Origin: an uncultured Clostridia bacterium
GTDB lineage: Bacteria > Bacillota > Clostridia > Oscillospirales > Oscillospiraceae
Length of the DNA stretch: 5,713 nucleotides
Assembly: GCA_938023775.1 (NCBI GenBank)
Contig: CALJDB010000142.1
Location: forward strand, 1-5,713
Reading direction: 5' to 3'
Part shown: positions 1 to 5,713 of the stretch, piece after piece
Numbering within the stretch: position 1 is the stretch's first letter
Layout: each line of letters starts with the position of its first letter
Translations under genes and position numbers: made by a program
The notes under the pieces: model-generated
Databases searched by the model: none
What the model was told of the DNA's origin: nothing
The model's input: the letters and a program-made list of their open reading frames with translations, nothing else

Positions 1-1
1 T

Positions 2-118
2 TGCGGCAGCCTGCAGGAGATCATCAACCTGACGGAAAATCTGGACTGCTATGAGATTTACCCCAATATTGAAGATTATGACGATCTGGGCCGGTACTAT
101 ATCGAGGAGCTGGAGGTC
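2..118 (+). pseudogene. ArdA-like antirestriction protein fragment, fused in frame to the following repressor
   Basis: The frame starting at base 2 is open from the window edge and reads CGSLQEIINLTENLDCYEIY, then PNIEDYDDLGRYYIEELEV. From memory this resembles the middle of ArdA-family antirestriction proteins carried by clostridial conjugative elements: the NLDCYEIYP and DLGRYYIEEL strings are followed there by a VPEHL..YIDYEAYGRD segment. ArdA proteins are acidic DNA mimics that block type I restriction enzymes. Here the expected continuation is absent and the frame passes directly into a BlaI-type repressor. Base composition supports a foreign piece: bases 1-120 are about 48% GC (58 of 120 counted), while 121-240 are about 73%. 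The 5' part lies outside the window, so its length cannot be judged. The family assignment rests on recall without a search and is fairly likely; the fragment is too short for certainty. Confidence 0.6.
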
Positions 119-451
119 ATGCAGGTTGTCTGGGCGCGGACGCCGCCGGTGGCGCGGTCGGAGATCGAGGGGGAGCTCGCGCCGCGCGCGGCGAGCACGG
201 TGCTGACGGTGCTCTCGCGCCTTTGCGAAAAGGGCTTCCTCGCCGTGGAGCGCCGCGGGCGCACGAATTACTATACGCCGCTCATCTCCCGGCGCGACTA
301 TCTCGCCGCGGAGAGCCACAGCTTCCTGAAAAGCCGCTTCGGCGGCTCCGTGAGCGCGCTCGCGGCCTCGCTCGTGGACGGCGGCATCTCCGCTGCGGAG
401 CTGGCCGAGCTGCGTGCGGAGCTGGACGCACTGGAGGGAAAACCATGCTGA
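119..451 (+). CDS. BlaI/MecI/CopY-family winged-helix repressor, N-terminus replaced
   Basis: This is a DNA-binding repressor of the BlaI/MecI family, which normally dimerises on the operator of its own operon and is inactivated when a partner M56 membrane peptidase is triggered. The visible landmarks are MQVVWARTPPVARSEI (first and second helices), STVLTVLSRLCEKGFL (recognition helix and wing entry), RRGRTNYYTPLIS (wing), and a C-terminal dimerisation part with SHSFLKSRFGG and ISAAELAELRAEL. Intact members are about 120-130 residues and start 10-15 residues before the 'AELEVM' helix. Here M119 falls inside that helix and the upstream frame is ArdA-like, so the true start is missing. ATG119 gives 110 residues; a GAGGAG at 105-110 could serve it by chance. 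The N-F bond cleaved in staphylococcal BlaI appears to align with A-S here. The end overlaps the M56 gene by 7 bases, indicating an operon. The family call is secure; function of this copy is doubtful. Confidence 0.85.
   Translation: MQVVWARTPPVARSEIEGELAPRAASTVLTVLSRLCEKGFLAVERRGRTNYYTPLISRRDYLAAESHSFLKSRFGGSVSALAASLVDGGISAAELAELRAELDALEGKPC
433..438 (+). promoter_or_regulatory. Ribosome binding site for the M56 peptidase gene
   Basis: GGAGGG lies 6 bases before ATG445. This decides the start of the M56 gene over the in-frame upstream ATG at 223, which would run through the repressor gene. The site lies inside the repressor's last codons, and the ATGCTGA overlap suggests coupled translation. 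Confidence 0.75.
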
Positions 452-1891
452 CGCGCGCGTTTTACGCCCTGCTGCTCGCCGCCGGGGTCGGCTTCGCTTA
501 CCGCCGCGCGTGGCGCTGGGAGCATGGCGCGGAAAACGATACGCCGCTCGGCGGCGACCGCGGAAAGGAGACGCTTGTCTGGCTGCCCGCCACAATTCTG
601 CCCGCCGGGATGCTCACCGCGCTGCTTGTGCTCGCGATCGTGGAGGGGCCGCGCCGCGGACTGCGTGACTTTGCCGGCTATGCGCTCGCAATCTTGCTGC
701 TGCTGACGGTTTATGCCGCGCTGCTCGCGCTGGCGCTGCCGCTGCTGCGCCGCCGGTTTTCCGCCCGGAGCTGCGCCACGCTCTGGGTGCTGCCGGTGTT
801 TCTCTTCTACGCGCCAAGGTTCTTGCTGAACAGCGGTCCCGTGCCGCGCTGGACGGTCTATATTCCGGAGGGCGCGCTGCGCGTGTTTTTCCTCGTGTGG
901 GCGGCGGGCTTCATCCTTGTTTACGGCGCGTTCTGGCTGCGCCACCTGCGCTTTCGCCGCCGCGTGCTGCGCGCGGCGGCGCCGGTGCGGGACGCGCGCG
1001 TCCTCGCCGTCTGGACCGCGGAGCTGACCCGCGCCGATTACCGGAAGGAGACGGCGCTGCTGTGCTCGCCGGATGCGGCCGCGCCCTTTTCCCTCGGACG
1101 CTCAAAGCGCACGCGCGCCACGGTTCTGCCCGCGCGGGACTACACGGACGCGGAGCTCACGCTCATTTTTCGCCACGAGATTCGCCATTTGCAGCGCTGC
1201 GACGTTGGACACCAAGGTGTTCCTCGCGTTTCTGCGCGCACTCGGCTGGTTCGACCCGCTGCTCTGGCTCGCGGCGGGCAGGGCGTCGGAGGACCTTGAG
1301 CTCTCCTGCGACGAGAGCGTTGCCGACTCGCTCGACGGCGCGGGGCGGCGCGAATACGCCGAGCTGCTGCTGCGCACGGCGGGGGAGGCGGGCGGCTTCA
1401 CGACCTGTCTCTCCGCCTCGGCGGAGTCGCTGCGCTACCGGCTGCGCGCCGTGCTCGCCGGGGCGAAAAAGCGGCGCGGCACGCTGCTGCTGATGGCGGT
1501 GATGTTCGCCGTCACGATGGGCTTCGGCACCGTCGCCGTCGCGGATCGTGAGGGGAGCTATGACGCGCTGCTGCTGACGGAGGGCAGGGAGATCGGGAAC
1601 GTTTACGCGAGCTGGCTCGACACACAGTTTCAGGCCGCGGAAAACCCCGACGAGGCCGCCCTGCGCGAGACGCTGGGCACCGTGCATCTCCGTCGGCTGA
1701 CCGCAGTCGGCAGCATCATGCAGGAGAGCGGCCGCTGGCTCGAGATCGTCCTCACTGCCCCGGAGGGCTATCGCTACGTCACCCTCCGTGACCGCACAGT
1801 CACCGTGCAGGGCTTCCGTGACGCGGAGAGCGAGTGCTATGTCGTGGTGGGTGAGGTTGATTGGGAGGCGATCGCAGCGGCGCTGGGGTGA
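445..1891 (+). pseudogene. M56-family (BlaR1-like) membrane metallopeptidase, split by a single-base frameshift
   Basis: M56 peptidases such as BlaR1/MecR1 are membrane sensors whose cytoplasmic zinc protease domain relieves BlaI repression. The first frame (445-1299) shows hydrophobic segments at about residues 4-20, 46-66, 74-98, 108-125 and 142-165, then the zinc motif HEIRH at residues 244-248 (bases 1174-1188). After RCDV the frame degenerates and stops at 1299, giving 284 residues. The homologous continuation is in the second frame from about 1208: DTKVFLAFLRALGWFDPLLW, then LELSCDESV with the presumed third zinc ligand Glu. A hydrophobic segment at 1478-1543 and about 115 extracellular residues ending at 1889-1891 follow. 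Removing one G at 1207/1208 gives an uninterrupted protein of 481 residues. The downstream half has no further stops, so the lesion is recent or a sequencing error. No SxxK or KTG-type penicillin-binding motifs are visible in the C-terminal part, so the signal is probably not a beta-lactam. Confidence 0.85.
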
Positions 1892-1940
1892 CGGCGTGAT
1901 GGGTTTCTCGCCCCAAGGGTGCGGGAGGTTCAATAGGTTT

Positions 1941-1958
1941 CGCGCCGTGCGCGGCGCG
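1941..1958 (+). other. Short GC hairpin after the M56 gene
   Basis: CGCGCCG (1941-1947) and CGGCGCG (1952-1958) form a perfect 7-bp stem with a 4-base loop, about 50 bases past the M56 stop codon. It is followed on the + strand by TTCAAATTAAAAAAA and so lacks the U-tract of a classic intrinsic terminator. It could be a weak transcript end or processing signal for the left operon, or a chance result of high GC. Confidence 0.35.
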
Positions 1959-1966
1959 TTCAAATT

Positions 1967-2012
1967 AAAAAAACCACGCCGCCCACGGTCCAAGTCAAGA
2001 CCGTGGGCGGCG
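1967..2012 (-). terminator. Intrinsic terminator of the ABC exporter operon
   Basis: A perfect 14-bp inverted repeat, CGCCGCCCACGGTC at 1977-1990 and its complement at 1999-2012, encloses an 8-base loop. On the minus strand the stem ends three bases before seven consecutive T (complement of the A run 1967-1973), 17 bases beyond the stop codon of the second ABC gene. This is a textbook Rho-independent terminator. On the + strand a T run (2026-2031) lies 13 bases past the stem, so it may also weakly stop transcription from the convergent M56 gene. Apart from this and the small hairpin, I see nothing else in the 138-base intergenic region. Confidence 0.85.
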
Positions 2013-2029
2013 CTGCAATTAAAACTTTT

Positions 2030-3931
2030 TTACTCCAGCACGTTCTGCCCCGTATAGAGCATATAGTACCGTCCCTTGAGGGCGAGCAGCTCCTCGTGGG
2101 TGCCTTTTTCCTGGATCTGCCCATGCTCAATGACGACGATGCAGTCGGCGTTGCGGACGGTGGAGAGGCGGTGGGCGATGACGAAGACGGTGCGTCCCTC
2201 CATCAGCGCGTCCATGCCGCGCTGGATGTGCTGCTCCGTGCGGGTGTCGATGCTGCTCGTCGCCTCGTCGAGCACCATGACCGGCGGGTCGGCGACCGCG
2301 GCGCGGGCGATGGCGAGCAGCTGGCGCTGGCCCTGGCTGAGGTTGCTGCCGTCACCGGTGACGAGCGTGTTGTAGCCATCCGGCAGGCGGCGGATGAAGG
2401 AGTGGGCGTTCGCGCTCTTCGCCGCGGCGATGCACGCTTCGTCCGTGGCGTCGAGTCTGCCGTAGCGGATGTTGTCCATGACCGTGCCGGTGAAGAGGTG
2501 GGTGTCCTGAAGCACCGCGCCGAGCGACTGGCGCAGGGAATCCTTGCTGATCTCGCGCACGTCGATGCCGTCATAGGTGATCGTGCCGCCGTCGATCTCG
2601 TAAAAGCGGTTGATGAGGTTCGTGATCGTGGTCTTGCCCGCGCCGGTGGAGCCGACGAAGGCGATCTTCTGACCCGGCTTCGCGAACACGCTGACGTCGC
2701 GCAGGACGGGCTTTTCGGGGACGTAGCTGAAGTTCACATGTTGGAGCCTCACGTCGCCGCGCAGGGGGACGAGCGTGCCGTCCGGCTTTTTCCAAGCCCA
2801 CGCGCGATGACCCTCCTGCGGCTCCACGGGCGTCAGCACGACCTTGCCCTCGTCGATCTCCGGCGGGGTGTCCATCACGTCGAAGATGCGCTCCGCGCCC
2901 GCGAGGGCGGACATGATGGCGTTGAGCTGCTGGCTGACCTGTTCGAGCGGGCGTCCGATCTGGCGCGCGTAGAGCAGGTAGGCGGCGAAGCCGCCGAGGT
3001 CAAAGCCCATGACGAGCGCGAGGAAGCCGCCGACCGCGGCGGTCGCCGCGTAGCCGATGTTGGAGATGTTGGCGCTCAGGGGGATGATCGCGCCGGCGTA
3101 ATAGTTCGCGTCCGTCGCGGCGGCGCGGTAAGCCTCGTTGAGCTCGGCAAACTCCTCCTTCGCAATCTCCTCGTGGGTGAACGCCTTGACGACCTTGAGC
3201 CCCTCGATGACCTCCTGAATATCGCCGTTGACCTGACCGAGCGCCGCCTGCTGCTTGCGGTAATAAACGCGGCTGCGGCCACCGAAGACCTTGAACACGC
3301 CGAGCGACGCGGCGAGCGCCAAAAGCGTTACGAGGAACAGAATCGGCGAGGTATAGATCATCACGGCGACGAGTCCGATGAAGGTCAGTCCGGAGGAGAA
3401 CATGTTGACGAAGCTCTGCTCCATCGCGAGGGCAACGTTGTCCGCGTCGTTCGTGAAGCGGCTCATCAGCTCGCCGTGGGTGTGGCGGTCAAAATAGCTG
3501 AGCGGCAGGCTCTCGAGCGCGTTGAACAGGTCGCCGCGCAGGTGGTTTGCCGCGTTGTGGGCAAGGCGCGCCATGGTCGCCGCCTGCACATAGGTTGCGG
3601 CGGAGCCCAGCAGATAGAGCAGCAGCAGGAAAATACAGCTGCCGAGCAGCTTTTGCACCTTTTCCGCCGCGGCGCCGTCCGCGACAAGACCGTTGATGAT
3701 CGGGCGGAGCATATAGGTCCCGCCGATGGACGCCACGGTGCTGACGATGAGGCAGACCGTGACGAGAATGAGCGGCAGGGGATTTTTCGTCATATATCCG
3801 ATCAGGCGGCGGATGGTCTTTTTTGCGTCCTTCGGCTTCTGATAGCCGCCGCGCGCGCCGGGACCGCCGGGACCGTTCTGGCTCTGTGCAGCCTTGAATT
3901 TCTGCTTCTTTTCGGTCTTTGCTTCGCTCAC
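2030..3931 (-). CDS. Heterodimeric ABC exporter, subunit with consensus Walker B (BmrD/LmrD/TM288-like)
   Basis: This 633-residue ABC half-transporter has an N-terminal membrane domain and a C-terminal ATPase, and should pair with the product of the upstream gene to export a substrate, often drugs or peptides in this family. A Lys/Gly-rich cytoplasmic tail covers residues 1-50, including GPGGPGARGG. Six membrane segments follow to about residue 340, then a longer than usual linker near residues 360-393. The ATPase shows Walker A GSTGAGKT (427-434), Q-loop Gln475, signature LSQGQ (531-535) instead of LSGGQ, Walker B ending LDE with catalytic Glu556, and switch His587. The consensus Glu/His with a degenerate signature is diagnostic of this chain in asymmetric exporters. 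The start is GTG at 3931, overlapping the upstream gene's TGA by four bases (GTGA), with AGGAAGGGG 10 bases upstream inside that gene. The gene is intact and ends 17 bases before a strong terminator. The substrate cannot be inferred. Confidence 0.95.
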   Translation of the reverse strand: MSEAKTEKKQKFKAAQSQNGPGGPGARGGYQKPKDAKKTIRRLIGYMTKNPLPLILVTVCLIVSTVASIGGTYMLRPIINGLVADGAAAEKVQKLLGSCIFLLLLYLLGSAATYVQAATMARLAHNAANHLRGDLFNALESLPLSYFDRHTHGELMSRFTNDADNVALAMEQSFVNMFSSGLTFIGLVAVMIYTSPILFLVTLLALAASLGVFKVFGGRSRVYYRKQQAALGQVNGDIQEVIEGLKVVKAFTHEEIAKEEFAELNEAYRAAATDANYYAGAIIPLSANISNIGYAATAAVGGFLALVMGFDLGGFAAYLLYARQIGRPLEQVSQQLNAIMSALAGAERIFDVMDTPPEIDEGKVVLTPVEPQEGHRAWAWKKPDGTLVPLRGDVRLQHVNFSYVPEKPVLRDVSVFAKPGQKIAFVGSTGAGKTTITNLINRFYEIDGGTITYDGIDVREISKDSLRQSLGAVLQDTHLFTGTVMDNIRYGRLDATDEACIAAAKSANAHSFIRRLPDGYNTLVTGDGSNLSQGQRQLLAIARAAVADPPVMVLDEATSSIDTRTEQHIQRGMDALMEGRTVFVIAHRLSTVRNADCIVVIEHGQIQEKGTHEELLALKGRYYMLYTGQNVLE

Positions 3932-5673
3932 TGCTCCATCACCCCTTCCTGCTGGGAGTTATAGATCTCCTGATAGATCGCGTTCGTCGCGAGCAGCTCG
4001 TCGTGGGTGCCGAGCCCGGCAATGTGGTCGTCGTCGAGGATGACGATCCGGTCCGCGTGGCGGACGGAGGAGATGCGCTGGGCGATGATGATGACGGTCG
4101 TGCCCTTGAGGTTTTTGCTGAAGCTCTCCCGGATGGCGGCTTCCGTCGCGCTGTCCACGGCGGAGGTGCTGTCGTCGAGGATAAGGATGGACGGGTGGCG
4201 CAGCATCGCGCGTGCGATGCAAAGGCGCTGCTTCTGGCCGCCGGAGACGTTGACGCCGCCCTGGTCGATATAGGTGTCGAAGCCGTCCGGGAAGCTCATG
4301 ATGAAGTCGTAAGCCTGCGCGTTTTTCGTGGCTTGAATCATATCCTCCTCCGTGGCGTTCGGGTCGCCCCAGAGCAGATTTTCGCGGATCGTGCCGGAGA
4401 AGAGAACGTTATTCTGGAGCACCATGCCGATGCGCTCGCGCAGCGCCTCGACCGGGTAGTCGCGGACGTCCACGCCGTCGACATACACGGCGCCGCCGGT
4501 CACGTCGTAAAAGCGGGGGATGAGGTTCACGAGCGAGCTCTTGCCGACGCCCGTGCCGCCGACGATGGCGACAAATTCGCCCGGCTCTATTTTGAGGTCG
4601 ATGTGGCTCAGCACGTCGTCGCCGGTGCCGGTCGCGACGTAGCGGAAGCTGACGTCCCGGAACTCGACGCTGCCGCGCGGGGCGGGCAGGGCGGTCTGGG
4701 CGGCATTCTCGCCGTCGCGGATGTCGGGCACGGTGTCGAGCACCTCGTTGATGCGCTCGGCACAGGCGCGTGCGCGGGTGAGCTGGAGCAGCGTGAAAGC
4801 GAGCATCATGACGCTCATCAGAACGTTCATGATGTAGCTGATAAAAGAGTAGAGCTCACCGGTCAGCAGCGAGCCGCCGACGACGAATTTTCCGCCGATC
4901 CAGAGGGAGAGCACGATGGAAACGTTGAACGCGACCATCATGATGGGCTGCATGAACACCACGCGCGTCACCGCGTTGATCGCCGCGTCGCGCAGCTCGT
5001 CGTTGCTCTTTTTGAATTTTTTCTTCTCATAGTCCTCGCGCACGAACGCCTTCACCACGCGGATAGCGACGAGGTTTTCCTGCACGGAGTCGTTCAGCCC
5101 GTCGATCTTTTTCTGAAAAAGCTCAAAGAGCTTGCGGCATGCCTTCATCAAAAGCCCGACGGCGAGCGCCATCACCGGCACGACGCAGATGAGGATGAGC
5201 GTCAACTTTCCGTTGATGGAGAGGCAGACGGCGAGCGCGGCGATGAGCATAAACGGCGCGCGGATGAGGATGCGCAGACCCATGTTCACCATGCTCTGAA
5301 TGTTGTTGACGTCGTTCGTGAGGCGCGTGATGAGCGAGGCGCTCGAAAAGCGGTCGATGTCCGCAAAGGAGAACTCCTGCACGCGGTCGAACATCGCCTT
5401 GCGCAGATTCGCGCCGAAGCCCTGACTGGACCGGGCGGCGAACTTCACGCTGGCGGCGCCGGCGAGCATACTGCACACGGCGAGCCCCAGCATGACCGCG
5501 CCGACCTTCAGAATGTAAGAAAAGCCGCCGTCCCCCTCAATGCCGGTGTCGATAACGCCGCTCATCAGCTTCGGCAATATAAGCTCGCACACGACCTCCA
5601 CGATAACGAGCAGCGGCGCCAGAATCGCCGCTTTTTCGTAGCCGCGGATGTACTTGAAAAGCTTACTCAGCAT
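3928..5673 (-). CDS. Heterodimeric ABC exporter, subunit with degenerate catalytic residues (BmrC/LmrC/TM287-like)
   Basis: This first gene of the two-gene exporter operon encodes 581 residues: a six-helix membrane domain (first helices about 15-37 and 53-76) followed by an ATPase. ATPase motifs are Walker A GGTGVGKS (372-379), Q-loop Gln420, a consensus signature VSGGQ (476-480), Walker B ILDD with Asp501 in place of the catalytic Glu, and switch-region Gln532 (IAQR) in place of His. These substitutions are those known from BmrC and TM287, where this chain supplies the non-hydrolysing site while its intact signature completes the partner's active site. It is therefore a specialised, not a broken, protein. 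I chose ATG5673 (MLSKLFKYI) because the family usually begins just before such a helix and a purine-rich GAGGAAGGG lies upstream. An in-frame ATG at 5697 would add eight residues but has no ribosome site. The end overlaps the next gene by four bases. Confidence 0.95.
   Translation of the reverse strand: MLSKLFKYIRGYEKAAILAPLLVIVEVVCELILPKLMSGVIDTGIEGDGGFSYILKVGAVMLGLAVCSMLAGAASVKFAARSSQGFGANLRKAMFDRVQEFSFADIDRFSSASLITRLTNDVNNIQSMVNMGLRILIRAPFMLIAALAVCLSINGKLTLILICVVPVMALAVGLLMKACRKLFELFQKKIDGLNDSVQENLVAIRVVKAFVREDYEKKKFKKSNDELRDAAINAVTRVVFMQPIMMVAFNVSIVLSLWIGGKFVVGGSLLTGELYSFISYIMNVLMSVMMLAFTLLQLTRARACAERINEVLDTVPDIRDGENAAQTALPAPRGSVEFRDVSFRYVATGTGDDVLSHIDLKIEPGEFVAIVGGTGVGKSSLVNLIPRFYDVTGGAVYVDGVDVRDYPVEALRERIGMVLQNNVLFSGTIRENLLWGDPNATEEDMIQATKNAQAYDFIMSFPDGFDTYIDQGGVNVSGGQKQRLCIARAMLRHPSILILDDSTSAVDSATEAAIRESFSKNLKGTTVIIIAQRISSVRHADRIVILDDDHIAGLGTHDELLATNAIYQEIYNSQQEGVMEQ
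3942..3950 (-). promoter_or_regulatory. Ribosome binding site for the second ABC gene
   Basis: AGGAAGGGG on the minus strand lies 10 bases before the GTG start at 3931, within the last codons of the first ABC gene. It supports the GTG start and the GTGA overlap, and suggests balanced, coupled synthesis of the two exporter subunits. Confidence 0.65.
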
Positions 5674-5684
5674 GCGTTTTTGAT

Positions 5685-5693
5685 CCCTTCCTC
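5685..5693 (-). promoter_or_regulatory. Ribosome binding site for the first ABC gene
   Basis: GAGGAAGGG on the minus strand ends 11 bases before ATG5673. The spacing is slightly long, but it is the only purine-rich site near either candidate start. It favours ATG5673 over ATG5697, whose upstream bases (AAAACTTCTA) carry no such motif. Confidence 0.6.
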
Positions 5694-5695
5694 TC

Positions 5696-5701
5696 ATTAG
5701 A
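5696..5701 (-). promoter_or_regulatory. Possible -10 box of the ABC operon
   Basis: TCTAAT on the minus strand matches TATAAT at five of six positions and lies just upstream of the ribosome site. The matching -35 element would fall outside the window, so this cannot be confirmed. If it is real, transcription starts near 5689 and ATG5697 cannot be the start codon. Confidence 0.2.
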
Positions 5702-5713
5702 AGTTTTAGACAA

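Noticed and set aside
223..444. An upstream in-frame ATG that would extend the M56 protein by 74 residues
   Set aside because: The extension lies across the BlaI coding frame and is Arg-rich with no membrane or known domain character. ATG445 has a good ribosome site.
298..945. Minus-strand frames opposite the repressor and M56 genes (also around 1163-1993)
   Set aside because: They are Arg/Gln/Ala-rich shadows of GC-rich genes with no recognised domain, and they cross the boundaries of the real genes.
2003..3964. A 653-codon open frame on the + strand, antisense to the second ABC gene
   Set aside because: It is in exact codon register opposite the real gene. It stays open because the sense gene avoids TTA, CTA and TCA codons, as expected at high GC. 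Its translation is rich in Asp, Glu, His and Arg with no recognisable domain.
4078..4176. Loss of the catalytic Glu and switch His in the first ABC subunit as a sign of a dead gene
   Set aside because: The Asp/Gln pair is the normal state of this chain in heterodimeric exporters, and the partner has the complementary pattern.
3919..5700. A 593-codon open frame on the + strand, antisense to the first ABC gene
   Set aside because: Same codon-register effect. The sense strand has all ABC exporter motifs in order, while the antisense product is low-complexity Asp/Val/His/Arg-rich.
1..5713. CRISPR arrays, tRNA or rRNA genes, insertion sequences
   Set aside because: I saw no spaced direct repeats, tRNA-like cloverleaf, rRNA sequence, transposase or terminal inverted repeats. 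The only hint of a mobile element is the ArdA-like fragment at the left edge.

Overview
The window looks like a piece of a high-GC Firmicute, probably a gut clostridium of the Oscillospiraceae/Ruminococcaceae type. This is inferred from the roughly 65-70% GC coding sequence, the protein families and clear Shine-Dalgarno sites; no taxonomic marker gene is present. It holds two convergent gene blocks separated by a 138-base intergenic region.

Left block, + strand (2-1891): a two-gene BlaI / M56-peptidase (BlaR1-like) regulatory cassette, damaged in two places. The first ~118 bases do not belong to the regulator. They encode, in frame, a fragment resembling an ArdA-type antirestriction protein of conjugative elements, at about 48% GC against more than 70% in the next 120 bases. 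The ArdA-like frame runs without a stop into the BlaI-like winged-helix repressor at a point where both families carry an 'ELEVMQV'-like string. The natural start and promoter of the repressor are therefore missing. The M56 gene follows with a 7-base overlap. It carries one extra base near 1207, just after the HEIRH zinc motif, which splits the protein between two frames. Its extracellular C-terminal part is short and does not look like the penicillin-binding sensor of classical BlaR1.

Intergenic region (1892-2029): a perfect 14-bp GC-rich hairpin followed by seven U on the minus strand is a good intrinsic terminator for the right block. A smaller 7-bp hairpin sits beside the end of the M56 gene.

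Right block, - strand (5673 down to 2030): a translationally coupled two-gene operon (4-base GTGA overlap) encoding the two halves of a heterodimeric type IV ABC exporter of the BmrC/BmrD, LmrC/LmrD, TM287/TM288 type. The upstream gene has Asp in place of the Walker B catalytic Glu and Gln in place of the switch His. The downstream gene has the consensus Glu and His but a degenerate LSQGQ signature. Together these give one catalytic and one degenerate ATP site, the expected asymmetric arrangement. Both genes look intact.

I found no convincing new system. The points worth checking are the ArdA/BlaI chimera, the M56 frameshift and the unassigned M56 sensor domain. The first two could be real rearrangement and decay, or assembly and sequencing errors.
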